From CAZBXD01 sp965216395 (GTDB lineage Bacteria; Pseudomonadota; Alphaproteobacteria; Micavibrionales; SZUA-601), in contig OZ244156.1 of the NCBI GenBank assembly GCA_965216395.1, forward strand, positions 744,001 through 808,000: DNA of 64,000 nt. Reading direction: 5' to 3'. Below, piece by piece: positions 15,961 through 25,694 of this stretch. The notes beneath the pieces were generated by a model. The model was not told the origin of the DNA. It ran no database searches and worked only from the letters and a program-made list of their open reading frames with translations. A program made the translations under genes and the position numbers. The first letter of the stretch is position 1; every line of letters starts with the position of its first letter.

Positions 15961-16294
15961 ATAAAAAAACTGTGAGCTAGGTATATAGGAAATGCCCCTA
16001 TATATGCAAGAGTATTTGTGTAAAAAAAAAGAAAAAAATTACTTTTGCGCAGACGAGTGGCACAAAACAAGTTTTTGAAGCTTATAAGATATTATTATAT
16101 CTTAATTAATGGCTTCAATTACACCAGACACAATAAAACCAACCTGTATAGGCGATCGCGAAAAGATTTTCTTTTGTGAATATCCCATCGAGTCCAGCAT
16201 AGTCAATCATATACAAAACATGTTCCAAAATATGTTCTCAACATTATTGCTTCTATGGGCATAGTATACCATAGTTTTTAATTTATGTAAATTT
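15961..16294. other. Intergenic region between tRNA-Gln and complex I gene
   Basis: AT-rich, mostly without recognisable features. A 51-codon plus-strand frame at 16109-16264 starts with ATG but has no ribosome binding site and no known family, so it is not called as a gene. The tRNA-Gln promoter should lie at about 15965-16010; no clear -35/-10 pair was identified. Confidence 0.4.
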
Positions 16295-16600
16295 TTATTT
16301 TTTATCTTTTTGAGGCGGTTTATATTTATAATTATCCATATAAGTTTTTGGTTTTATTTGTTTTTCTTGCAAAACATCCACTGTATATTCCCAATTTTTT
16401 TTCTCCGCATAATCAATCGCTTCTTGGGCGGTTGCAAAACCTAATTTGATTTGATGATGTGTATCAGATGCAGATGTCCAACCCATTAAAGATTCAGGTA
16501 AAAGCGGCGCTTGTATTTCTGGTTCAATATACCATTTTTTAGTTTTCGCACGACCAGATTGCGTCGCTGTTTTACTTGGGGAATAGATTCGAACACGCAT
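16295..16600 (-). CDS. NADH dehydrogenase accessory subunit, NDUFS4-like (ETC_C1_NDUFA4 family)
   Basis: 101 aa. Conserved block WYIEPEIQAPLLPESLMGWT followed by S-x-D and FATAQEAIDYAEKK, and the YTV segment, is the ETC complex I subunit conserved region (NDUFS4/18 kDa subunit). It is an alphaproteobacterial and mitochondrial accessory subunit of respiratory complex I, bound at the matrix/cytoplasmic arm and stabilising the N-module. Basic N- and C-termini. Single gene between DUF192 and tRNA-Gln. Length is normal for the bacterial form. Confidence 0.9.
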   Translation of the reverse strand: MRVRIYSPSKTATQSGRAKTKKWYIEPEIQAPLLPESLMGWTSASDTHHQIKLGFATAQEAIDYAEKKNWEYTVDVLQEKQIKPKTYMDNYKYKPPQKDKK

Positions 16601-16667
16601 AAATAAAACCCTTTATCATCTGATGACTATAACACTTTGTTCCCTAGTATATTAAAAACGGTTAAAA

Positions 16668-17141
16668 TTACCATGAAAATTTAACATGATCCCTTGGATG
16701 AATACCTAGAGACTGAGTTACCCCCCCTTTAAGCTCAATCATAGCTTTAATGGGATGACTAGAGTTAATGGGTGTTAAATCATGGGGGCGTGCCATGGGA
16801 TGGATTTTCACAATTTGATTATTTTGGTCAATAAAAACCATATCAAGGAATATATACGTATTTTTCATCCAAAAACTACGTTGCGCAATCTCATCAAAAA
16901 TAAAAAGCATACCTTTGTTATCTTCTAAAGTTTTTCTAAACATCAACCCTTGTTGCCGTTTTTGATCCGTATCGGCCAGTTCTACGACAAAGTCATGAAT
17001 TTCGCCTGATTGTGTTACAATCGATAGTTCTTTTTTTGCAAAATGAACGGTTAAATCTTTAACCTCCTGATTTTGGCCACAAGAAATCAGAAAAGCAACG
17101 CCAATAAGAACGAAAAAAGATAAAAAAGCTTTTTTAATCAT
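16668..17141 (-). CDS. DUF192 lipoprotein
   Basis: 157 aa. N-terminal hydrophobic signal with a lipobox-like LISC at residues 18-21, so probably a lipoprotein. The rest is the DUF192 fold: F-x-VELADT, QQGLMFRKTL, MLFIFDE, FWMKNTYIFLDMVFID and the final IELKGG segments are all present. DUF192 proteins are small periplasmic proteins of unknown biochemical role. Its ATG overlaps the stop of the upstream hydrolase gene by 4 bp, so the pair is co-translated. Confidence 0.88.
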   Translation of the reverse strand: MIKKAFLSFFVLIGVAFLISCGQNQEVKDLTVHFAKKELSIVTQSGEIHDFVVELADTDQKRQQGLMFRKTLEDNKGMLFIFDEIAQRSFWMKNTYIFLDMVFIDQNNQIVKIHPMARPHDLTPINSSHPIKAMIELKGGVTQSLGIHPRDHVKFSW

Positions 17142-17938
17142 GGTAGGCTTTCAATAAATTCTAGAACAACGCGGTCTGCGCCATAGTTAATTAGGTTTGC
17201 ATGATCACCATTTTCAAAAATTTTAATTTTTTTAGCACCTTGATAAGCCTCGTAAAGCGTTTGACTGTGATGGGGTGGAATTACACGATCACGCGCACCA
17301 TGCATAAAAAGAACCGGTGCCTGAATATCGTTAATACGCGCCAGTGTGTCATAACGATCTTTGGTTAAAAGATAGGTTGGGAATATCGGATAATGAAAAT
17401 GTGCCACAGCATAAAGGGATGTATATGGTGCATCAAAAATTACACCCTTAACATTATAAATAGACGCCATCTTAGAGGCAACACCACTGCCAAGTGATTC
17501 ACCATAGAGGATCATGTCTTTTGCTTCATACCCCTGCTCTATCAGCGCATCTATTAAACTCTGAGCTGCTAAATAAAAAGATGTTTCACTGGGTTTTCCA
17601 AGATTACCGCCATAACCAGGATACCCCAAAATGGAAACGCCATAGCCAGCATTTATAAGGGGTGCCATTTTAATATCACGATGACTGATATTCCCTGTAT
17701 TGCCATGAAACATAACGATAATTGTATTTTGATTCGCCTGAGGTGCTTTAAAAAAAGAACTTAAAATTAAATCATCGGATGTTTGGTGAACCAATAAATA
17801 ATCTTGATCCTGTTCAAAAACGTCATTTTTATTGGGAACATAAATAATATGGCGCTGAAAAACAAATAAAGCGAATACAGCAATCACATATATCGCCACT
17901 ATAAACCCGCAAAATAAAATAATATATTTTATATTCAT
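17138..17938 (-). CDS. Membrane-anchored alpha/beta hydrolase (BEM46/ABHD13-like)
   Basis: 266 aa. One N-terminal transmembrane segment (about residues 5-27), then an alpha/beta hydrolase domain with oxyanion segment MFHGNTGN, nucleophile elbow GESLGSG (Ser near 138), acid D in HGARDRVIP and His in ENGDHANL. This is the BEM46/YfhR group of serine hydrolases, substrate unknown. Situated 9 bp after the MsbA-like gene and overlapping the DUF192 gene, so probably a three-gene operon. Confidence 0.85.
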   Translation of the reverse strand: MNIKYIILFCGFIVAIYVIAVFALFVFQRHIIYVPNKNDVFEQDQDYLLVHQTSDDLILSSFFKAPQANQNTIIVMFHGNTGNISHRDIKMAPLINAGYGVSILGYPGYGGNLGKPSETSFYLAAQSLIDALIEQGYEAKDMILYGESLGSGVASKMASIYNVKGVIFDAPYTSLYAVAHFHYPIFPTYLLTKDRYDTLARINDIQAPVLFMHGARDRVIPPHHSQTLYEAYQGAKKIKIFENGDHANLINYGADRVVLEFIESLP

Positions 17939-17947
17939 ATAAATATA

Positions 17948-19720
17948 TTAAACCAAACTGGCTTGGATGCCATATAAATTTGCGTATGTGCCTTTTTTCT
18001 TTAGGAGTTCATCGTGATTTCCTGATTCAACGACATTTCCCTCTTTTAGCACATAAATTAAATCCGCATCCTCAATCGTTGAAAGCCGGTGTGCCACAAC
18101 AAGCGTTGTACGACCTTTTTGCAAATCTTCTAGAGCTTCGTGAACAATTCTTTCGGATTTTGTATCTAATGCGGATGTGGCTTCATCCAAAAGAAGGATC
18201 GGCGCATTTCTCAAAATGGCGCGGGCGATAGAAATTCTTTGTCTTTGCCCACCGGAAAGCTTAACACCGTTTTCGCCTAAACGGGTTTGATACCCATCTT
18301 GCAATTCTATAATAAATTCATGCGCCGCTGCTTTCTTAGCTGCATTAATGACATCATCTTGAGCAACATCACCATTCCCATAAGCGATATTATCAAAGAC
18401 AGTACTGTCAAAAATAGCGATTTCTTGACTGACCAGTGCAATATTTTTTCGCAATGATTGCATAGTCACGTCGCGGATATCTTGTCCATCAACTGTAATC
18501 GCCCCGGAAGTCACATCGTAAAAACGCGGAATCATATTAATAATTGTTGACTTCCCGCCCCCTGATGGCCCAACAAGGGCTGTCTTTTTACCAGAAGGAA
18601 TAATTAAGTTTAGATTATTTAAAGCGACCGTGCCGTCATCATAGGTAAATGAAACATCGTCAAATTTTATTTCTGCCTGATTAATTTTAAGCTTTTTGGC
18701 ATTGCTTTTATCAATAATTTTATTTTTTGTGTCTAAAACCTTGAAGACACGCAATGTCGCACCCAAACCAATCTGCATAGAATTATTTAATTTGGCCAAT
18801 TTTTTCATAGGCTCATAAGCCATGATAAAAGCAGCAATAAAGGAGAAGAAATCGCCTGGCGTACTCTCACCTTCAACAACTTGTACACCCCCATACATAA
18901 TGATAGCAACGATTGCTGTCCCTGTTAAAATTTCTGACATAGGGGTGGAAAATCCGCCAATACGTACCGCTTTATAATTTAATTTGAAAAGTCGATTAGC
19001 ATTACCAGCAATATGTTTTTCCTCTCGCTCTTCCATACCATAAGCTTTGATATGACGAGCCCCTTGAAAGGATTGGCTTAAAAGACTAGAGAAATCAGCC
19101 ACTTCATTTTGAGTTGAAATAGAAACCAAGCGCAATTTTTTACCAATTTTACTCACAATAATGGCGGCCACTGGAAAAACAAAAAATGCAATACAGGATA
19201 ATTGCCAATTTTGATAAAACATAACACAAATAAGAAAAATTAATGTTACAAATCCCTTACCGAAACCTGTTAGCACCTCAGCCACTGCAAAACGCATTAA
19301 ACCAGCATCAGAAACCATTAACGAAATTAAACCGCCACTCGGTTGTTTATGAAAAAAAGCCATATCAGAGCGAATGATTTTAGAAAATAATTCGTTCTGA
19401 ATTTGTTCAACAATGCTATGTCCAACCTTTGCCATGAGCACAATATGCCCCCAAGAAGAAAAACCACGTAACACAAAAGCCATCATAACCGCTATAGCAA
19501 TGGGTAGAAGCATGGCTTGATTACGATCCACAAAGATATCATTAATAATCGGTTTCATTAACAAGGCTTGCAAGGCTGTCATTGCTGAGCCAATAATCAT
19601 TAAAATAACGGCAATAAATACAATATTTTGTCGTCCCTTAAGATATGTGAACAATAATCGTTTTAAGAGACTTTTATAGTGTTCCTTGGGAACTTTTATT
19701 TTTTCGTTTTTATAGGTCAA
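17948..19720 (-). CDS. MsbA-like ABC exporter (fused permease/ATPase)
   Basis: 590 aa. N-terminal six-helix ABC exporter domain (about residues 25-320), then one ATPase domain with Walker A GPSGGGKST (about 390), signature LSGGQRQR (about 492) and Walker B ILLLDEATSALD (about 513-524). Length and layout are those of MsbA/lipid A-core flippases and other homodimeric type IV exporters. The frame begins at a TTG; no ATG occurs before residue 41, so TTG is the likely start. The substrate (lipid A or phospholipid) is inferred from family resemblance only. Confidence 0.85.
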   Translation of the reverse strand: MTYKNEKIKVPKEHYKSLLKRLLFTYLKGRQNIVFIAVILMIIGSAMTALQALLMKPIINDIFVDRNQAMLLPIAIAVMMAFVLRGFSSWGHIVLMAKVGHSIVEQIQNELFSKIIRSDMAFFHKQPSGGLISLMVSDAGLMRFAVAEVLTGFGKGFVTLIFLICVMFYQNWQLSCIAFFVFPVAAIIVSKIGKKLRLVSISTQNEVADFSSLLSQSFQGARHIKAYGMEEREEKHIAGNANRLFKLNYKAVRIGGFSTPMSEILTGTAIVAIIMYGGVQVVEGESTPGDFFSFIAAFIMAYEPMKKLAKLNNSMQIGLGATLRVFKVLDTKNKIIDKSNAKKLKINQAEIKFDDVSFTYDDGTVALNNLNLIIPSGKKTALVGPSGGGKSTIINMIPRFYDVTSGAITVDGQDIRDVTMQSLRKNIALVSQEIAIFDSTVFDNIAYGNGDVAQDDVINAAKKAAAHEFIIELQDGYQTRLGENGVKLSGGQRQRISIARAILRNAPILLLDEATSALDTKSERIVHEALEDLQKGRTTLVVAHRLSTIEDADLIYVLKEGNVVESGNHDELLKKKGTYANLYGIQASLV

Positions 19721-19782
19721 AATAGCACTTTATAATTGTTATTAATATCAATAGGTCTATTGATATACACGATAATTATAAA

Positions 19783-21897
19783 TTATGCATGTTCTTTTTT
19801 ATTAACAGATAGCCCTTTTACAAAACCAATAAACTCAGCCACGGGAAGTGGTTTACTGTAAAAATATCCTTGAAATTCATCACAGTTTTCAGAAAGCAAA
19901 AAGTCAATATGTCCTTGTGTTTCAACACCTTCGGCAATAACTTTTAATCCCATAGAATGACCTAATTTTATAATGGTGCGGGTTATGGCCGCATCATCGG
20001 GATCATCAATTACATCCATGACAAAGGAACGATCAATTTTTAAACGGTGAATCGGGAATTTTTTAAGATAACTAAGCGAAGAATAACCTGTACCGAAATC
20101 ATCAATAGCCAAGTCTACGCCTAAATCTTTGAGATTATTCAAAATACTAATCGTTTCATCTAGATCTTCCATAACCGCACTTTCAGTTACTTCCAATTCT
20201 AAATATTTTGGCTCCAATCCAACTTCTTTGAGGGCGTCTTGTGTTAATTTAACAATATCATCTCGGTAGAATTGTACACCTGAAATATTAACCGCAACAC
20301 GAAACTTGGGCAAACCTTGATCATGACAATGTTGTGCAAAACGAACCGCTTCATACATAATCCATTTCCCAATGGGAACAATCAGACCTGATTGTTCCGC
20401 AACGGGAATAAATTGATCTGGAAATACTTGGGTTTGCGATCCGTCACTATTAGGCTTTAGCCAACGAATTAAAGCCTCAGCACCAATAATTTCTTGGGTC
20501 TTTGCATCAAATTGCGGTTGATAAACAAGCGAAAATTGTTTTTCATCAATAGCAACACGCAAATCTTGAATCATTTGAATACGTGATTGGACCACATGGT
20601 CAAATTCTGGCTGATAAATTCTATATGTACCTCGTTCTTCCTGTTTCGCTTGGTCTAATGCCGTTTCTGCCTTTTTCAAAAGGTTAACCGCACTATCAGC
20701 ATCTTTGGGGTAGAATGCGGCGCCAATACTGCCTTCTACAAAACAGTCACTTGATTGAATAACCAATGGTTTGGCAAAAACATCAAAAACCACCGAAGCA
20801 CATTTTGAAAATTCTTCTGGGGTGCAGTTTATCACAGTAGCAAATTCATCATCACCCAGACGCGCCATAATGATTGCATGCCCTAAAGCCTTATTAAGAC
20901 GATTGCCAATCATTTCCAAAGCCAGGTCACCGGCCTGATAACCCAGCGTATCATTAATATCTCCAAAATTATCCAGATCCATCACCATAATACACACAGA
21001 TGAATCTTGACGAGCATTTTTAATCGTTTCTTCCGCTTTTTGAATAAAATGGGCTCTGTTAGGCAAACCTGTCAGGGCGTCAAAATAGGCAAGCCTATAA
21101 ATCCGATCTTCTGCATTTTTACTCAGTTGAGAAAGATTTTCAGCATTTTGTTTCAACAAACGATTAGCAGAGTTTATAACGCTCCCTAATTCGTCTTTGC
21201 GTTTATAATCCGTAATATATTGGGCTGAATTTTCATTATCTTCTGTTGCGCTAAGCAAGTTTTGCCTTAAGCGTAAAATTGGTTCTAAAAGCCATTTCCC
21301 GAGTACAAGAATCAAAACAGTGGTCACAAAAGCAGAAAGAAGAAGTGCCACAACAACTGCTTCACCAGCATATTGTGCTAAAAGAGAGTTGATATGCGCG
21401 GAATCCATGCGGATAATAACCGTTTGACCACTTCCCACTTCTAAAGAGTTCAAAATAACTTCATAACGCGACTTGTCACTACTACGCCACGTAATATAGG
21501 AATCCGCATCTTTATTGCTGTTATTTTTTAAAAAAGCTGGTGATAAAAGCGTTGTTTCACCATAAACATCTGTTGGAACGGTTTGAGCTTTTGGGTAAAT
21601 AGCCAAACCGCGTACCAAAGTCGTCGCAAGTATCTTTTGTGCAGCGGTATTATCAAGAAGTACAGTACCATTTGTTTGTTCTTCATATTCAGTCAAAATG
21701 GGAATAACGGTTGATTTACCAAGTTCTACCAGATCATCCAGCTTTTGATTCTCATAATTATGCATACGAAAAGCAAGAATCGTCGCCTCAACAATCAATA
21801 TGGTCAAAAACACGACCAAAATAATACGCCAAGATAAGCGACCACTCAGGAAACTAATATTCCCTTTAGCTTTATGATTAAAAAATGAGTAATTCAC
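19783..21897 (-). CDS. Membrane GGDEF-EAL c-di-GMP protein
   Basis: 704 aa, GTG start. TM1 at about residues 24-43, a periplasmic sensor region, TM2 at about 178-200, a HAMP-like linker, a GGDEF domain (RLGDDEF near 345-351, so GGDEF reads GDDEF) and an EAL domain with intact EALIRW (about 475), IDDFGTGYSSL, KIDRSFV, IAEGVE and QGYFYSKPL. The EAL half looks catalytically competent as a c-di-GMP phosphodiesterase; the cyclase half keeps D-E-F and might be weak or GTP-sensing. A LapG-like protease and a secreted adhesin system lie 16 kb away, but no direct link is shown. Confidence 0.9.
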   Translation of the reverse strand: MNYSFFNHKAKGNISFLSGRLSWRIILVVFLTILIVEATILAFRMHNYENQKLDDLVELGKSTVIPILTEYEEQTNGTVLLDNTAAQKILATTLVRGLAIYPKAQTVPTDVYGETTLLSPAFLKNNSNKDADSYITWRSSDKSRYEVILNSLEVGSGQTVIIRMDSAHINSLLAQYAGEAVVVALLLSAFVTTVLILVLGKWLLEPILRLRQNLLSATEDNENSAQYITDYKRKDELGSVINSANRLLKQNAENLSQLSKNAEDRIYRLAYFDALTGLPNRAHFIQKAEETIKNARQDSSVCIMVMDLDNFGDINDTLGYQAGDLALEMIGNRLNKALGHAIIMARLGDDEFATVINCTPEEFSKCASVVFDVFAKPLVIQSSDCFVEGSIGAAFYPKDADSAVNLLKKAETALDQAKQEERGTYRIYQPEFDHVVQSRIQMIQDLRVAIDEKQFSLVYQPQFDAKTQEIIGAEALIRWLKPNSDGSQTQVFPDQFIPVAEQSGLIVPIGKWIMYEAVRFAQHCHDQGLPKFRVAVNISGVQFYRDDIVKLTQDALKEVGLEPKYLELEVTESAVMEDLDETISILNNLKDLGVDLAIDDFGTGYSSLSYLKKFPIHRLKIDRSFVMDVIDDPDDAAITRTIIKLGHSMGLKVIAEGVETQGHIDFLLSENCDEFQGYFYSKPLPVAEFIGFVKGLSVNKKEHA

Positions 21898-21995
21898 AAA
21901 GTTTTTTACCCTAAATAAAAATATATTTTAAAAATAATGAATCAAACAAAATTTGATACTTTCATGATTACAAGCAAACCGTTAAGATTCAACTT

Positions 21996-22787
21996 ATGAA
22001 TCAGATAAAAAACACATCTTTTATAGATATATCTCTCAAAAACGCCCTTGATTGGGCAGTTTTAGTTGGTCTCGATGAAGTCATCACTGAAACACCACAG
22101 AATCGCTTTGCCATTGATCAGAAATTAAAAAACAAGCCTGCGTCTGACTTAAAAGTGTCAAATAATAAAAAAGAGACCGAATCGCTTCCTGAACAAACAC
22201 TCTTATTCGATAATTGTTCAACACTTGAAGAACTTGAAAAAACGGTTCTCTCCTGCGATATATTCAACAGTTTATCAACAACCGCAACGCATACATTGTT
22301 TGGCGCTGGCTCAAATAATGCAAAAATCATGATTATTGCAACAAAACCAGGACGCGAAGAAGACCTTAATAATCAATTATTTATTGGATCTAATGGCCAA
22401 TTAATTAAAAAAATTATACACGCATTGAATATAGATCAAGATTTTTACTATACCTATCTTTCAAAATGGCGCCCCCCAGGCGGTAGAGATTTAAATACTA
22501 TTGAAAAAGAAAATTTAGCCCATTTACTTCAAAAACAAATTAAAATCCTACAACCAGAACTGATTATCACTTTTGGTGAACCAGCCTTAGAATCTGTTTT
22601 TAATGGTCATGATTTTAATTTTAAAAAGCTCCACAGTAAACTACAACATATTGAAAACATTATATATGACAATAAATTTCAGATTTTGCCTTTATTTCAC
22701 GAAGAAATTTTGCTAAAAACACCTCAACTGAAAAAAGCCACATGGCAATGTATCGTTAACTGCAAGGATGATTTGATACGACAGTAA
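21996..22787 (+). CDS. Uracil-DNA glycosylase-like protein, family 4 type, altered motif I
   Basis: 263 aa. The UDG fold is seen from about residue 90: IIATKPGREED (motif I, where family 4 has GEAPGxxED), FIGSNGQLI, KWRPPGGRDLN and LIITFGEPALE. The motif I Glu is replaced by Thr, and only one of the N-terminal Fe-S cysteines remains. Alphaproteobacterial relatives also carry W in WRPPG. It may still excise uracil, or act on another lesion. The N-terminal 85 residues are variable. Confidence 0.8.
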   Translation: MNQIKNTSFIDISLKNALDWAVLVGLDEVITETPQNRFAIDQKLKNKPASDLKVSNNKKETESLPEQTLLFDNCSTLEELEKTVLSCDIFNSLSTTATHTLFGAGSNNAKIMIIATKPGREEDLNNQLFIGSNGQLIKKIIHALNIDQDFYYTYLSKWRPPGGRDLNTIEKENLAHLLQKQIKILQPELIITFGEPALESVFNGHDFNFKKLHSKLQHIENIIYDNKFQILPLFHEEILLKTPQLKKATWQCIVNCKDDLIRQ

Positions 22788-22872
22788 TATTGAGAATATC
22801 AAACGAAACAAATTTAGCGTTTCTGATTTTAGTTTTTATAAATTGATATCTCACGTACAAAAAAATCAAAAT

Positions 22873-24732
22873 ATGACCAAAAATCTTATTAAAAACATGA
22901 AACCTAAAGGTTTCCGCCTGTTCTACGTTGTTATGATTACTTTTATTATAACAATTACACTTCTCATTAATATATCTTCTAAGAATATTGCCTGTGCGCA
23001 AGACCCATATGCTTTAACAGATTGCCCGTCTACTGACAAATCAACAAAAACACATGAAGATCATACTCAAAATGCAACTCTTGTTTTAACGTCAAGTGAT
23101 ATGGATCGATATCAAAAAATATTCGAATTACAAAAAGACGGTCACTGGACAAAGGCTGATAGCCATATCAACGCATTGGAAAACAAAGTTTTATTGGGGT
23201 ATGTCCAATATCAACGTTATATGCATCCTAACTCTTACACCTCGACGTATAAAGAGCTTTCCCAGTGGTTAAAAAGTTATGCAGATCATCCAGATGCACA
23301 CAAAATATACAAACTAGCTATTAAAAAAGGCCAAGGCAAAAAACCATCCCATAAACCTGTTAAAAAATATGGGATTAGAGGTTCTTTGGATATTTCAAAC
23401 ACTTCATCAAAAGAGTTTATTGAACAGAAAAAAGCCATTCAAAATATTGTTCGTATGGTAAGAAAAAATATTCAACGTGGCCGTATCACACATGCCTTAA
23501 ACCAAATCAATAAACCCGAGACTCGTAAAAAATTATCACAATTAGAATATGATACATTATTAGGAGAACTTTCAGCTGGTTATATGCATTTTGGAGAAAC
23601 CGAAAAAGCACTTGATTTAGCCATAGAAAGTGCAAAAATTTCTGGTCGAGATGTTCCTTTATCCAATTGGATTGCTGGACTATCAGCATGGAAAATGGGT
23701 GAATATGCAACCGCTGGTTTCCATTTTGAAGAAACAGCACAGGCAGGTAATACATCACAATGGATGGCTTCAGCGGGCGCCTATTGGGCGGCACGTGTGC
23801 ACAAAAAAACAGGTCATAGACGCCAAGCGAATAAATGGCTAACGCATGCCGCGCAATATAACCGAACATTTTATGGTTTAATCGCAAATACGGCTTTGCG
23901 CAATAAAGTTTCATTTCAATGGTCCATACCTGAATTAACACAAGAGAAAATTAATTCTTTGCGTAAAGACTCAGCAGGTGAGAGAGCACTCGCACTTATC
24001 GACCTTAATCGAAACAGTGAAGCAGAACGTGAATTAAGACGCATTCACCCAAATGGGAATCAATTACTTTCTCAAGCTTTGGTTGCAATATCACAAAAAA
24101 TCTCTATGCCTAGCCTTTCTATGCGTGTAGCAAGTGCTGTTAAATCACCCTCTGGTGATTTATATGACGCGGCGCTTTACCCCACCGCACCATGGAATAG
24201 TTATAAAACCCATGGAATTGACCAAGCACTGGTTAATGCCTTTATTCGCCAAGAATCACGTTTTAACTCACAAGCGCGCAATCGTTATTCTGGAGCATCC
24301 GGTCTGATGCAGCTTATGCCACGAACCGCGAATTATTTAAGTCAAAAAGTGCGTTACTCTAAATCAAATAGCAACCTGTTGCTTGACCCACGAACAAATA
24401 TATCGTTAGGACGGCAATATATTGCTCATTTACTTCAACAAAAACGGATTAATAACAACTTGTTTCTTCTTATGACAGCATATAACGCCGGACCTGGAAA
24501 ATTAGCAAAATGGCAAAGAAAAATTGATTATCATAACGACCCGTTGCTTTTTATTGAAAGTATTCCAGTGGGTGAAACACGCAGCTTTATTGAACGCGTT
24601 ATGACTAATTATTGGATCTACCGTATCCGCATGGGGCAACCAACTCCAAGTTTAAAAATGGTTGCTCAAGATCAATGGCCAATCTATCAAGCGCTTGATG
24701 ATCATGATATTAGAATGGCTTCTGCAGATTAA
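22873..24732 (+). CDS. Soluble lytic murein transglycosylase (SLT)
   Basis: 619 aa from ATG 22873; a TTG at 22843 or ATG 22897 are alternatives. A hydrophobic signal (about 15-40 from this start) directs export. The central part is a long helical superhelix. The C-terminal GEWL-like domain has FIRQESRFNSQA (catalytic Glu near 460), GLMQLMP and the AYNAGPGK motif, the full set for peptidoglycan lytic transglycosylases. It acts in the periplasm in cell-wall turnover. Tail after residue 560 is typical. Confidence 0.92.
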   Translation: MTKNLIKNMKPKGFRLFYVVMITFIITITLLINISSKNIACAQDPYALTDCPSTDKSTKTHEDHTQNATLVLTSSDMDRYQKIFELQKDGHWTKADSHINALENKVLLGYVQYQRYMHPNSYTSTYKELSQWLKSYADHPDAHKIYKLAIKKGQGKKPSHKPVKKYGIRGSLDISNTSSKEFIEQKKAIQNIVRMVRKNIQRGRITHALNQINKPETRKKLSQLEYDTLLGELSAGYMHFGETEKALDLAIESAKISGRDVPLSNWIAGLSAWKMGEYATAGFHFEETAQAGNTSQWMASAGAYWAARVHKKTGHRRQANKWLTHAAQYNRTFYGLIANTALRNKVSFQWSIPELTQEKINSLRKDSAGERALALIDLNRNSEAERELRRIHPNGNQLLSQALVAISQKISMPSLSMRVASAVKSPSGDLYDAALYPTAPWNSYKTHGIDQALVNAFIRQESRFNSQARNRYSGASGLMQLMPRTANYLSQKVRYSKSNSNLLLDPRTNISLGRQYIAHLLQQKRINNNLFLLMTAYNAGPGKLAKWQRKIDYHNDPLLFIESIPVGETRSFIERVMTNYWIYRIRMGQPTPSLKMVAQDQWPIYQALDDHDIRMASAD

Positions 24733-24763
24733 CTAGACTTGCTAAAACTTAATTTGTTTTCTT

Positions 24764-25693
24764 TTAAACCAAATCTTTTAATTTTGGTACAACATCAAAA
24801 AGATCGGCGACAAGGCCATAATCGGCGACTTGGAAAATGGGGGCATCTTCGTCTGTATTAATCGCGACGATCACCTTTGAATCACTCATCCCCGCGAGAT
24901 GCTGAATTGCGCCAGAAATACCTACGGCGATATAAAGATCAGGTGCGACGATTTTGCCCGTCTGCCCCACTTGGTAATCATTAGGTACGTAACCTGAATC
25001 GACAGCCGCACGGGATGCCCCCACAGCCGCGCCTAATTTATCAGCCAATTCTTCAATAATTTTGAAATTTTCAGCCGAACCAACACCACGCCCCCCAGAA
25101 ACCACGATATTTGCTGATGTTAAATCTGGGCGATCGCCTTTTGATGTTTCCAAACCAACAAAACTACTTTTTTTCTGGTTTGGTGCATCTGAAATCTCTT
25201 CTATCGTTGCGGAACCACCTTCGGCAGGCGCCTTATCAAAGGCTGTCATGCGTACTGTAATAACCTTTTTTGCATCAGAGGTTTGTACGGTAGCAATCGC
25301 GTTTCCGGCATATATAGGACGGTGAAACGTGTTTTTATCTTCAATGCCAATAATATCGCTAACTTGTTGAATATCTAATTTGGCCGCCACACGTGGCATC
25401 ACGTTTTTACCATAAGTTGACGCGGGCGCGAGAATAGTATCATACCCATCGGCATAGGATATAATGGCTTCAGAAAAAGTTTCGGCTAGAACCTGTTCGA
25501 ATACGGGGTTATCCCCATGCAAAACTTTCGTCACGCCTTCAATTTTTGCTGCTTCTTGTGCAACAGCATTACTATCAGCCCCCAAAACAAGAACATGAGT
25601 ATCACCGTCCAATTGTTTGGCGGCGGTCACTGTGTTCAATGTGCTTGATTTTAATTTCTTATTATCATGTTCTGCTAAAACTAAAACGGTCAT
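24764..25693 (-). CDS. etfA: Electron transfer flavoprotein alpha subunit
   Basis: 309 aa. N-terminal ETF domain (MTVLVLAEHD), C-terminal FAD-binding domain with VVSGGRGVGS, GASRAAVDSGY, VGQTGKIVAPDLYIAVGISG, AINTDEDAPIF and the YGLVADL end. It forms a heterodimer with EtfB that takes electrons from acyl-CoA and other dehydrogenases to ETF:quinone oxidoreductase. The gene follows etfB by 1 bp, so both are made from one transcript. Confidence 0.97.
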   Translation of the reverse strand: MTVLVLAEHDNKKLKSSTLNTVTAAKQLDGDTHVLVLGADSNAVAQEAAKIEGVTKVLHGDNPVFEQVLAETFSEAIISYADGYDTILAPASTYGKNVMPRVAAKLDIQQVSDIIGIEDKNTFHRPIYAGNAIATVQTSDAKKVITVRMTAFDKAPAEGGSATIEEISDAPNQKKSSFVGLETSKGDRPDLTSANIVVSGGRGVGSAENFKIIEELADKLGAAVGASRAAVDSGYVPNDYQVGQTGKIVAPDLYIAVGISGAIQHLAGMSDSKVIVAINTDEDAPIFQVADYGLVADLFDVVPKLKDLV

Positions 25694-25694
25694 A

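Noticed and set aside
15773..15961. Minus-strand frame over tRNA-Gln
   Set aside because: Same artefact; the stretch is fully explained by the tRNA and its flank.
16109..16264. 51-codon frame in the gap after tRNA-Gln
   Set aside because: No ribosome binding site, no homology I recognise; length compatible with chance in AT-rich DNA.
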